A DNA stretch of 64,000 nucleotides from JAMDEO01 sp963775295 (lineage in GTDB: Bacteria; Actinomycetota; Thermoleophilia; RBG-16-64-13), in assembly GCA_963775295.1 (NCBI GenBank), contig CAVZIK010000006.1:992001-1056000 (forward strand). The letters run 5' to 3'. The notes under the pieces were generated by a model, which saw nothing but the letters and a program-made list of their open reading frames with translations, ran no database searches and was not told the DNA's origin. The position numbers and the translations under genes are program-made. Numbering within the stretch: position 1 is the first letter of the stretch; each line of letters begins with the position of its first letter. Of the stretch, positions 8,660-16,409 are shown one piece after another.

Positions 8660-8706
8660 TTTAGCTTAGTGTGGTACCCCGGTATACTTAGGCCAGCCTT
8701 ACTTAG
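8660..8706 (+). promoter_or_regulatory. Promoter with DtxR/IdeR-box-like operator upstream of the hydG operon
   Basis: A -10 TATACT (8683-8688) with a weak -35 TTTAGC (8660-8665) at 17-bp spacing forms a plausible promoter. Directly downstream, 8688-8706 reads TTAGGCCAGCCTTACTTAG. Against the DtxR/IdeR consensus TTAGGTTAGSCTAACCTAA this matches at 14 of 19 positions. It would cover the transcription start, the usual place for an iron-dependent repressor. The first gene product carries a DtxR-like domain, so autoregulation is suggested. Confidence 0.55.
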
Positions 8707-8716
8707 GAGGTCCTAA
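8703..8716 (+). promoter_or_regulatory. Palindrome overlapping the hydG ribosome binding site
   Basis: TTAGGA (8703-8708), GG, TCCTAA (8711-8716) is a perfect 6-bp inverted repeat whose left arm and spacer include the AGGAGG Shine-Dalgarno (8705-8710). The TTG start is at 8718. It partly overlaps the upstream DtxR-box-like site and repeats the TTAGG half-site. It could be a second operator half or an RNA hairpin that hides the ribosome binding site. Confidence 0.45.
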
Positions 8717-8717
8717 A

Positions 8718-10619
8718 TTGCCTGGCACAGAGACATCGAAAGCGCAGCCGGTTGTAGAGCCCGCCGACGCTGTATCGCTGGAACAGATCAGCGAGCGCAT
8801 GCAAGATTACCTAAAGACGATCGCCTCCCTTTCCTTGGCGCATGGAAGCGCCACCGTGTCTGAAATCGCAAAAGCGCGCGGAGTACGCGTCCCAAGCGCT
8901 TCGGAAGCAGTCGGTGTGCTGGCCCGTCATGGGTTGGTGCAGCATGAGAACTACGCGTCGGTGGATCTAACCGCCGCGGGTTGGCGGGCGGCGAACGAGA
9001 TGCTAAACCGCCATGAACTGCTGGTGCATCTGTTCTCTGAGATCCTGGGTCTGCCCCCGGACGTCGCGGATAAGGAGGCCTGCACGCTGGAGCACGCGGT
9101 GGCGGGGGAGACGCTCGAGCACGTGGCCGACTTCGTGTCCCGGCACTCGCACCGATTTCCGACGCTCTCTTCCTCCACGAGTCTGGCGGCGACTCCCTCT
9201 GCCGCGAAGTCGGTGGCGATGCTGGAGCGCAACGGCGGGGAAGTCCCCATCGACGAGGCTCGCATCTTCGACGTTTTGGGTCGCTCCCAGAGCCGGGATA
9301 CGGCATACATCCGCGAGGTCCTTGCCAAGGCGCGCGAGATGAAGGGGCTCGGCGAGGAGGAGGTGGCTTCACTCACCCATCTCAGCGAACCGCAACTCTT
9401 GGGCGAACTATTCGAGACGGCTCGAGAGGTCAAAGAAAGGATATACGGCAGCCGACTGGTTGTGTTCGCACCTCTCTACATCTCGAATCTCTGCGCCAAC
9501 GAGTGCCTCTACTGTGCTTTCCGGGCTCGAAATAAGGCGATAAAGCGTCGCGCGCTCAGTCAGGATGAGATTCGTCATGAGACCGAGTTGCTGATCGACC
9601 AGGGTCACAAGCGCATTCTCCTGGTCGCTGGGGAATCGTATCCGCGCGAAGGGTTTCCATACGTACTACGCAGCATCGAGACGGTCTATTCCGCCAAAAG
9701 CGAGATGGGGGCTATCCGTCGAGTCAACGTGAATGTCGCTCCGCTTACTGTGGCGGAGTTCAAGGAACTGAAGGCCACCGGAATCGGGACCTACCAGATC
9801 TTCCAGGAGACCTACCACCATCAGACGTACGCCAAGATGCACGTGGCCGGCAAGAAGAAAGACTACGAGTATCGGGTCACCGCGCCCGACCGCGCCATGC
9901 AGGCTGGGGTCGACGACGTAGGCCTGGGCGTTCTGTTCGGCCTGTTCGATTGGCGCTTCGAGGTCCTGGCACTTCTGCAGCACATCGGCCACCTCGAGGC
10001 GACCTTTGGGGTCGGTCCGCACACGTTGAGCGTTCCTCGCATGGAGCCGGCGGTGGGTTCGGACTATGCCAGCCATCCGCCTCACGCCGTGTCGGACATC
10101 GATTTCCGCAAGCTCGTCGCGATCCTGCGACTCGCCGTCCCCTATACGGGCATCATCATGTCTACTCGGGAGGCTCCCAACATCCGCCGCGAGACATTCG
10201 CACTGGGTGTGTCGCAGATTTCGGCCGGCAGCCGGACCAACCCTGGGGGTTATGCGGAAGACGAGGAATTCGACGCTTCCCAGTTTCAATTGGGCGATCA
10301 CCGCTCGCTGGACGAGGTCATTCGTGATGTGGCCCAGCTCGGGTACGTGCCTTCATTCTGCACGGGCTGCTACCGTCTGGGTCGTACCGGTCACGACTTC
10401 ATGGATCTGGCCAAGCCGGGTGATATCAAGAGCATGTGTCAGCCCAACGCACTGACCACGTTCGAGGAATATCTGGTCGACTTCGCATCGCCCGAGACCC
10501 GTGCGATCGGAGAAGCACGCATCGAAGACGAGCTCGAGCACATGGGTGCCGGAGGAAAGGCTATGGCTGAGCGTCAGTTGGCGCGCATCCGCGAAGGCGA
10601 GCGGGATGTCTTCTGTTGA
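8718..10619 (+). CDS. hydG: DtxR/MntR-like metalloregulator fused to [FeFe]-hydrogenase maturase HydG
   Basis: One uninterrupted 633-residue frame. Residues ~18-140 look like a complete two-domain DtxR/MntR protein. The winged helix contains DYLKTIASLS and VPSASEAVGVLARHGLV. The dimer/metal domain has RHELLVHLF and ACTLEHAV, which keep the MntR-type His and C-x-x-E-H metal ligands. After a Ser/Ala linker (~145-167), residues ~168-633 are a full-length HydG, the radical SAM tyrosine lyase that makes the CO/CN--bearing Fe synthon of the H-cluster. The SAM motif is CANECLYC (CX3CX2C), and the C-terminal auxiliary cluster motif is exactly CX2CX22C (CTGC...MC). The start is TTG 8718, seven bases after AGGAGG. 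ATG 9219 would give a free 466-residue HydG but has no good ribosome binding site. First gene of an operon with aspA, hydF and hydE. Confidence 0.9.
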   Translation: MPGTETSKAQPVVEPADAVSLEQISERMQDYLKTIASLSLAHGSATVSEIAKARGVRVPSASEAVGVLARHGLVQHENYASVDLTAAGWRAANEMLNRHELLVHLFSEILGLPPDVADKEACTLEHAVAGETLEHVADFVSRHSHRFPTLSSSTSLAATPSAAKSVAMLERNGGEVPIDEARIFDVLGRSQSRDTAYIREVLAKAREMKGLGEEEVASLTHLSEPQLLGELFETAREVKERIYGSRLVVFAPLYISNLCANECLYCAFRARNKAIKRRALSQDEIRHETELLIDQGHKRILLVAGESYPREGFPYVLRSIETVYSAKSEMGAIRRVNVNVAPLTVAEFKELKATGIGTYQIFQETYHHQTYAKMHVAGKKKDYEYRVTAPDRAMQAGVDDVGLGVLFGLFDWRFEVLALLQHIGHLEATFGVGPHTLSVPRMEPAVGSDYASHPPHAVSDIDFRKLVAILRLAVPYTGIIMSTREAPNIRRETFALGVSQISAGSRTNPGGYAEDEEFDASQFQLGDHRSLDEVIRDVAQLGYVPSFCTGCYRLGRTGHDFMDLAKPGDIKSMCQPNALTTFEEYLVDFASPETRAIGEARIEDELEHMGAGGKAMAERQLARIREGERDVFC

Positions 10620-12135
10620 TCGCCCGGTGCCCGAGACTCGCGCCGCGGGTCGGGAGTCAAGCGCTGAGACCCGCGTCGAGCGAGACATGCTGGGCGAGCG
10701 CGAGATCGGCGCGGACGAACTGCACGGCATCCACACGGTCAGGGCGGTGGAGAACTTCCATCTAGCGGGTCGGCCGGTGCACCCCGAACTAGTTGCCGCC
10801 TACGGCACGGTCAAACTCGCCTGCGCGCTCACCAACCGGGCTTTGGGGGCGTGGGCTTCAGATCCCTCGAAGGCAGACGCAATCGAGCGCGCGTGTCGTG
10901 AGATGGCCGCCGGGCAGTTGACGGCGCACGTGGTCGTCGACAGGCTCCAAGGCGGTGCCGGCACCAGCACGAACATGAATGTGAGCGAGGTGCTGGCCAA
11001 CCGGGCGCTGCAGATCCTCGGTGAGGAAGAGGTCCGTGAGGCGCCCGTCGCTACGGAGAACGGGCTGGTTTCGCGCCCCGGCTACTACGATCGCGTATCA
11101 CCTCTCGACGACCTGAATCTGCATCAATCCACCAACGACACCTATCCCACAGCCCTCCGCGTGGCCGCGATTCTCCTCATCCACGATCTCGAGGACCAGT
11201 TGGTCGCCCTACAGGAAGCCTTTCAGGCGCTCGAGCAGAAGTTCGCCCACGTGGTCAAGGTGGCCCGCACCGAGATGCAGGATGCTGTCCTCACCACGCT
11301 GGGTCGGGAGATGGGCGCGTACGCCGAGGCGCTAGCACGGGATCGCTGGCGGGTGTACAAGTGCGAGGAACGACTGCGCGTGGTCAATCTCGGGGGCACG
11401 GCGATCGGGACTGGGCTTGCCGCTCCCCGGCAGTACATCTTTCGAGTAGTCGACACTCTGCGCGATCTCACGGGCATCGGCTTTGCCCGGGCGGAAAACC
11501 TGGTGGAAGCCACTCAGAACGCGGACGTGTTCGTTGAGGTGTCCGGCATATTGAAGGCCTGCGCCACCACCCTGCTGAAGGTCAGCGGAGATCTGCGCCT
11601 TCTTTCCTCCGGTCCCGAGGCGGGCATCGGGGAGATCCGCCTTCCCCAGCGGCAGGCCGGTTCCAGCATCATGCCCGGCAAGGTGAATCCGGTCATTCCT
11701 GAAGCCGTTAGCCAGGCGGCCATGCTCATCATGGGCTACGATCAGGTGATTGCATCGGCAGTATCGGGGGGAAGCCTCGACCTGAACCCCTTTCTGCCAC
11801 TCGTCGCAGACTGCCTTCTGGAGTCGATCCTCTTGCTCGGCCGTAGCTGCGAGATTCTGCGGCGTAACTGTGTGGAGGGCATAGAAGCCGACGAAGCCCG
11901 CTGCCGTATTCATGTGGAGTCGTCCACGGCTATCGCGACTGCGCTTCTGCCGGCTTTGGGATACGAACGGACCTGCGAAGTCGTCGCCCGTAGTCGAGAG
12001 ACGGGCCGAACCATCAGGGCGACCGTCTTGGAGGATGGGATCCTCTCATCTGAGGGTCTCGAACAGCTTCTCTCTCCGGAAGCCGTTACTCGCCTCGGCA
12101 TACCCGAGTCTCGCGGATACAGGATCGATCACTGA
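10606..12135 (+). CDS. aspA: Aspartate ammonia-lyase (fumarase/aspartase family)
   Basis: A ~509-residue member of the class II fumarase/aspartase superfamily. The body begins VERDMLGEREIGADELHGIHT, typical of AspA. It contains GGAGTSTNMNVSEVLANRA and the superfamily signature GSSIMPGKVNPVIPE with the catalytic Ser loop. Aspartase converts L-aspartate to fumarate and ammonia. The listed ATG overlaps the end of hydG by 14 bases, implying coupling. It gives ~27 extra residues before the conserved start, and ATG 10687 is an alternative. Placement inside the maturation operon suggests it supplies ammonia for the azadithiolate bridge of the H-cluster. That role is inference. Confidence 0.85.
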   Translation: MSSVDRPVPETRAAGRESSAETRVERDMLGEREIGADELHGIHTVRAVENFHLAGRPVHPELVAAYGTVKLACALTNRALGAWASDPSKADAIERACREMAAGQLTAHVVVDRLQGGAGTSTNMNVSEVLANRALQILGEEEVREAPVATENGLVSRPGYYDRVSPLDDLNLHQSTNDTYPTALRVAAILLIHDLEDQLVALQEAFQALEQKFAHVVKVARTEMQDAVLTTLGREMGAYAEALARDRWRVYKCEERLRVVNLGGTAIGTGLAAPRQYIFRVVDTLRDLTGIGFARAENLVEATQNADVFVEVSGILKACATTLLKVSGDLRLLSSGPEAGIGEIRLPQRQAGSSIMPGKVNPVIPEAVSQAAMLIMGYDQVIASAVSGGSLDLNPFLPLVADCLLESILLLGRSCEILRRNCVEGIEADEARCRIHVESSTAIATALLPALGYERTCEVVARSRETGRTIRATVLEDGILSSEGLEQLLSPEAVTRLGIPESRGYRIDH

Positions 12136-13406
12136 TGGGGCTCACGGACACCCCGAGGGGCATGCGTCTGCACATCTCTTTCTTCGGGCGTAGGAACGTG
12201 GGCAAATCGAGCCTGCTCAACGCCATAACCAGGCAGGACGTTTCCATCGTCTCAGCTCAGGCAGGAACGACCACCGATCCGGTGGAGAAACCCATGGAGC
12301 TGCTGCCGCTGGGCCCGGTTCTGTTCATCGATACCGCGGGATTGGACGACATCGGCACGCTCGGGGAACTGAGGGCTCGTCGCACCTTGCAGGTCTTCGA
12401 TCGAACCGACCTCGGCGTGATCGTGACGGAAGCGGGGCAGTGGGGAGACTTCGAAGACCAGATTCTCGCTGAACTGCAGGATCGGGGAACTCCAGCCGTG
12501 GTGGTCTTCAATAAGATGGACATTATCGACGGCCGACCGCCGGTTCCGGCGGAGGCGGCCCGGCAACTGGCCGAGCTGAAGATACAGATCGTGAGAGTTT
12601 CGGCGCTTCGCCGTGAGGGCATCCTCGATTTCAGGCAGGCCCTGCTCGAGAGCGCTCCCGAACACTTCATCGAGAACCCGACCATACTTTCCGACCTCGT
12701 GGGCCCGGACGGCCTTGCCGTGTTGGTGGTGCCGGTGGACAAGGAGGCTCCGCGCGGGCGCCTCATCCTCCCGCAGGTCCAATCCATCAGGGATCTTCTC
12801 GACGCCGACGCCATGGCCCTCGTGGTCAAGGAGAGAGAGTTGCGGACGGCCCTAGAGCGCTTCAAGCAACCGCCGAAACTGGTGGTCACCGATTCGCAGG
12901 CCTTTCTCAAGGTTGCCGGCGATACCCCGAGGGACGTCCTGATGACGAGCTTCTCCATCCTCTTCGCCCGCTTCAAGGGCGACCTCACCGTTCAGGTCGA
13001 AGGGGCCATGGCCCTGGAGGATCTGCGTCCAGGCGACCGCATCCTCATTTCCGAGGCGTGCAGTCACCACCCCATAGCGGACGACATCGGCAGGGTGAAG
13101 ATCCCGCGGTGGCTCAACCAGTATGTGGGGGGGAAGCTCGAGGTGGACACCGTGCAGGGCCACGATTTTCCCGAAGACGTCTCGCCATACAAAGCGGTTA
13201 TCCACTGCGGGGCCTGCACCTTCAATAGGCGAGCAATGCTCAGCCGTATCCTCCGCTGCAAACAGGCCGGCGTTCCCATCACAAACTACGGCCTGGCCAT
13301 TGCCTACAGCCTCGGCATCTTCGAGAGGGCTCTCGAGCCGTTTCCGGCGGCGCTGGAACTGGTCCAAGCGCGGCGTGACGCTGGCGCCTCCAAGAGGTCG
13401 TCATGA
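12135..13406 (+). CDS. hydF: [FeFe]-hydrogenase maturation GTPase HydF
   Basis: A 423-residue HydF. The N-terminal GTPase domain has G1 GRRNVGKSSLLN, a TT switch (AGTTTDPV), G3 DTAGLDD and G4 NKMD. The C-terminal cluster domain has the HydF pattern: CSHHP near residue 313 and HCGACTFNRR near residue 355, giving the CxH...HCxxC [4Fe-4S] motif. HydF is the scaffold on which the 2Fe subcluster made with HydG and HydE is finished and handed to apo-HydA. The ATG overlaps the aspA stop by one base and the stop overlaps the hydE start, so the operon is tightly coupled. Length is normal for the family. Confidence 0.93.
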   Translation: MGLTDTPRGMRLHISFFGRRNVGKSSLLNAITRQDVSIVSAQAGTTTDPVEKPMELLPLGPVLFIDTAGLDDIGTLGELRARRTLQVFDRTDLGVIVTEAGQWGDFEDQILAELQDRGTPAVVVFNKMDIIDGRPPVPAEAARQLAELKIQIVRVSALRREGILDFRQALLESAPEHFIENPTILSDLVGPDGLAVLVVPVDKEAPRGRLILPQVQSIRDLLDADAMALVVKERELRTALERFKQPPKLVVTDSQAFLKVAGDTPRDVLMTSFSILFARFKGDLTVQVEGAMALEDLRPGDRILISEACSHHPIADDIGRVKIPRWLNQYVGGKLEVDTVQGHDFPEDVSPYKAVIHCGACTFNRRAMLSRILRCKQAGVPITNYGLAIAYSLGIFERALEPFPAALELVQARRDAGASKRSS

Positions 13407-14539
13407 GCGAACGCCCGGATTCCGCCGTGACGGTCCCCGCAGCCGACTCGGCCGCCGATCCGTCCCGGGCGCAGCCGGAGGTCTCTCTCGGCCGCGATGA
13501 CATTCTCGCCTGGTTGCGGGAGACGGACCCGGAACGGCTGGCAGCCTTGTGGCGGATGGCCGATTTCGCCCGGCAGGTCTATGTCGGCGCCGAGGTGCAT
13601 CTGCGAGGCCTCATCGAGATCTCCAATCACTGTGTCCGGCTATGCGGCTACTGCGGTCTGCGCGCGGGCAATCGGGAATTGGGCCGTTATCGCATGACGG
13701 AGCACGAGATCCTGGGTTGCGCGACCAAGGCGGCGGAATACGGGTACGGCACGACCGTCCTGCAGGCCGGGGAAGACTACGGCGTCACGCGTGATTGGAT
13801 CGTGCGGATAATCCATCGCATCAAGGAGGAGACCGGTCTGGCTGTTACCTTGAGCTTGGGCGAACGGCCGGACGACGATCTCGTGGCCTGGTGCGAAGCA
13901 GGGGCCGATCGTTACCTGCTTCGGTTCGAGACGTCGGACGCGGCTTTGTACGCTGTCATACATCCGGGTCGGGGAGGAAAGCCAGCACGTCCTTCCGATC
14001 GTATCGCCCTGTTGCGACGTCTTCGGGACTTGGGCTACGAGGCGGGGAGCGGCGTCATGGTCGGCATCCCCGGTCAGACCTTTGAGACGCTGGCGGATGA
14101 CATCGAACTCTTTCGCTCCCTCGACCTCGACATGGTCGGCGTGGGTCCCTACATCGTCCACCCTGGCACGCCTCTCGGCAACGGGCGGTGGAGCGCCGAC
14201 ATTCCAACCGGGGAGCAGGTCCCCTGCGACGAACTCATGGTCTACAAGGTCATGGCTCTTACCCGGCTCGTCTGTCCCGAGGCCAACATCCCCAGCACCA
14301 CGGCATTGGCCACCATCAACAAAGTGTCGGGTCGCGAACTCGGGCTGCAGCGCGGGGCCAATGTGGTCATGCCCAACCTGACTCCGCCCGAATACCGCGC
14401 GATGTATGAGATCTATCCGGAGAAGGCCTGTGTCAACGAGACGGCGGAGATGTGTCGGGGTTGTCTGAGCGGGCGCATACAATCGATCGGCCGCCGCGTC
14501 GGAGATGGCCCGGGTGGGCGCCGACGCGGCGGCCGATAG
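13403..14539 (+). CDS. hydE: [FeFe]-hydrogenase maturase HydE (radical SAM)
   Basis: A 378-residue radical SAM protein of the HydE/BioB-like group. The cluster motif is CVRLCGYC (CX3CX2C) within EISNHCVRLCGYCGLRAGN, followed by LQAGEDYG and YLLRFETSDAALY, both typical of HydE. Near the C-terminus CVNETAEMCRGC gives exactly the CX7CX2C accessory-cluster spacing seen in many HydE proteins. HydE processes the HydG Fe(CO)2(CN)cysteine product toward the diiron subcluster. About 30 residues before the conserved region and a Gly/Arg-rich tail appear lineage-specific. ATGA overlap with hydF. It ends 27 bp before a convergent ABC permease. Confidence 0.93.
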   Translation: MSERPDSAVTVPAADSAADPSRAQPEVSLGRDDILAWLRETDPERLAALWRMADFARQVYVGAEVHLRGLIEISNHCVRLCGYCGLRAGNRELGRYRMTEHEILGCATKAAEYGYGTTVLQAGEDYGVTRDWIVRIIHRIKEETGLAVTLSLGERPDDDLVAWCEAGADRYLLRFETSDAALYAVIHPGRGGKPARPSDRIALLRRLRDLGYEAGSGVMVGIPGQTFETLADDIELFRSLDLDMVGVGPYIVHPGTPLGNGRWSADIPTGEQVPCDELMVYKVMALTRLVCPEANIPSTTALATINKVSGRELGLQRGANVVMPNLTPPEYRAMYEIYPEKACVNETAEMCRGCLSGRIQSIGRRVGDGPGGRRRGGR

Positions 14540-14565
14540 CGCTAGATTTCTCGGGACTTGTCCGG

Positions 14566-15393
14566 CTAGGAGAGGATGTCCTTGCTTCGGAATCTGAGGT
14601 AGGCGAGTCCAGTCATTCCCACGATCCACACGGCGAAGTTGACTAACGCTTTCCAGATGGGTCCCCACACGACCGGATCTCGGAAGAGGTTCGTCCAAGC
14701 GTCAAAGTGACTCGTGTACAGATACGGCTTCAGGAAATCGAACACCGTGAACGCCCCCAGGGCCTCCATGATGATCGTCAGCACCAGCGCACCCGCCACG
14801 GCCGTGAGGCTGGAGTTGGTGAGGGTGGAGAAGAAGGTCGCCAGCGAGACAATCGCTATCATCGCGACAAACACGAAGAGGTAGGCGACCGCGGTGATAC
14901 CAAGCGTGTGCCATACTCCTGCCGTCTGGCCGGAGAATAGAGTTATCGGGTGCAGGCCGAAGACTGCTCCTCCCGCGATGAGGCCCGCGATTCCCATGAT
15001 CAGCAGCCCGATGGCCACGTACAAGTTTGCGACGAACCACTTCGCCATCAGGAACGTACCCCGTCGGATGGGTTGCATGAGCATCGTGCGCAGCGTCCCG
15101 TTCTCGGCTTCCCCGGCAACGGTGTAGCTGCCCGACATCGAGGAGAGCAGAGGCAGGAGGAACGTCGCCAACGCCATCAAGGCAGCAATCGCTACGTAGG
15201 TGCCGTTGGTACGGATGCCTTCGAAGAACTGCTGGCCTACGTCAGCACCATTCCCTCCTCCCCCGCCGGGTCCCGCATGCGAGAACCGGAAAGCGATGGT
15301 AATGAGGAATGGAACCAGGAACAGTCCGGCCCAGCCTATATACGTGCGCTTCTGAAAGAGGGTCTTTAGAAATTCTCTGCGGATCGCGCTCAT
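14566..15393 (-). CDS. ABC-2 type transporter permease
   Basis: A 275-residue membrane protein with about six hydrophobic segments and an extracytoplasmic Gly-rich loop (GPGGGGGNGAD) after the first. It resembles ABC-2 permeases of the NatB/YhgE/CcmB-like type (for example the segment SGSYTVAGEAENGTLRTMLM before helix 3, common in ABC-2 exporters). It pairs with the ATPase directly upstream; the ATG overlaps that gene's TGA. The putative three-gene operon is LolA-like protein, ATPase, permease. Substrate unknown. Confidence 0.8.
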   Translation of the reverse strand: MSAIRREFLKTLFQKRTYIGWAGLFLVPFLITIAFRFSHAGPGGGGGNGADVGQQFFEGIRTNGTYVAIAALMALATFLLPLLSSMSGSYTVAGEAENGTLRTMLMQPIRRGTFLMAKWFVANLYVAIGLLIMGIAGLIAGGAVFGLHPITLFSGQTAGVWHTLGITAVAYLFVFVAMIAIVSLATFFSTLTNSSLTAVAGALVLTIIMEALGAFTVFDFLKPYLYTSHFDAWTNLFRDPVVWGPIWKALVNFAVWIVGMTGLAYLRFRSKDILS

Positions 15394-16409
15394 CGTTTCC
15401 CCAATCCCTTGGCGGCGGGAGGAGCCCCGGCGCTTCGCATGCCCTCAGACTCGGCGGTCAGCTCTAGGAACATATCTTCAAGCCCTTGCTCGATGGCCGG
15501 TACTATCGCCAGCACGTCGACGTTGTCGGCGACGAGCCTCCGAACCATCTCCGGCACGAAGCTGTCGCCGGAATCAACCACGATGTAGTCCTCGTCCTGC
15601 CGCGTCGCCCCCGGGGCGGCCATGGCACTGATGATCTCCAAGGCCTTGCTCTGGTTCGCCGTCAGGACTTTCACCGCGTGACTCGCAGGATGCAATTCCG
15701 ACACCGGCCCTTGCACGATAACCCGGCCCCTGCTCATGATGACCGCGCGGTTGCAGACCAACTCCACTTCGTGAAGGAGGTGCGACGACAGGAAGACGGT
15801 GGTGCCTTGTGCGCCGAGACTACGGATCAACTCGCGGACATCTTTCATTCCTTGTGGGTCGAGGCCGCTCGTGGGCTCATCCAGAACTATGACGTCCGGA
15901 TTGTGAATGAGAGCCAGCCCGATGCCCAACCGCTGCCTCATGCCGTGCGAGAAGCCGCCGACCTTAGACTTGCTCCGCTCGGAGAGACCGACGATGTCAA
16001 GAACCTCGGCCACCCGTTCTTCGCTAACCGCTCCGTTCATCTCGCCGAGTAGTAGGAGGTTGCGGCGGGCGGTCATGTTGTTGTAGAACATCGGATCGTC
16101 CACGAAACCACCGAGGTGGCGCAGAGCCTTGACGCGCTCTTCGGGCAGCTTGTGATCCAGGACTTGGACGTAGCCACTGGTGGGGTACGTCAGACCGAAA
16201 ATCATCCGGATTGTCGTAGTCTTGCCACATCCGTTTGGCCCCAGGAACCCGAAGACGTCACCTTTGCAGACGGAGAGATCGAGGTTATCGACCGCTCGGA
16301 GATTCTTGAAATCCTTTGTCAGTCCGTGGGTTGAAAGGACAATGGGGCGGCCGTCGCATCCGGCCTCCAAATGCGCTTCTAACGTTGAGTCGAAAGTGCT
16401 AGCGGACAC
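15390..16409 (-). CDS. ABC transporter ATP-binding protein
   Basis: A ~339-residue ABC ATPase. Walker A GPNGCGKTTT, Q-loop region FVDDPMFYNN, signature FSHGMRQRLG, Walker B VIVLDEPTSGLD and switch His in FLSSHLLHEVE are all present. A ~110-residue C-terminal extension follows, as in CcmA/NatA/DrrA-type ATPases. The frame is open up to 16490, but GTG 16409 is preceded by ACGGAG at 10 bases and gives a start close to the first conserved residues, overlapping the upstream gene by only 11 bases. It probably energises the downstream ABC-2 permease. Confidence 0.85.
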   Translation of the reverse strand: MSASTFDSTLEAHLEAGCDGRPIVLSTHGLTKDFKNLRAVDNLDLSVCKGDVFGFLGPNGCGKTTTIRMIFGLTYPTSGYVQVLDHKLPEERVKALRHLGGFVDDPMFYNNMTARRNLLLLGEMNGAVSEERVAEVLDIVGLSERSKSKVGGFSHGMRQRLGIGLALIHNPDVIVLDEPTSGLDPQGMKDVRELIRSLGAQGTTVFLSSHLLHEVELVCNRAVIMSRGRVIVQGPVSELHPASHAVKVLTANQSKALEIISAMAAPGATRQDEDYIVVDSGDSFVPEMVRRLVADNVDVLAIVPAIEQGLEDMFLELTAESEGMRSAGAPPAAKGLGKR

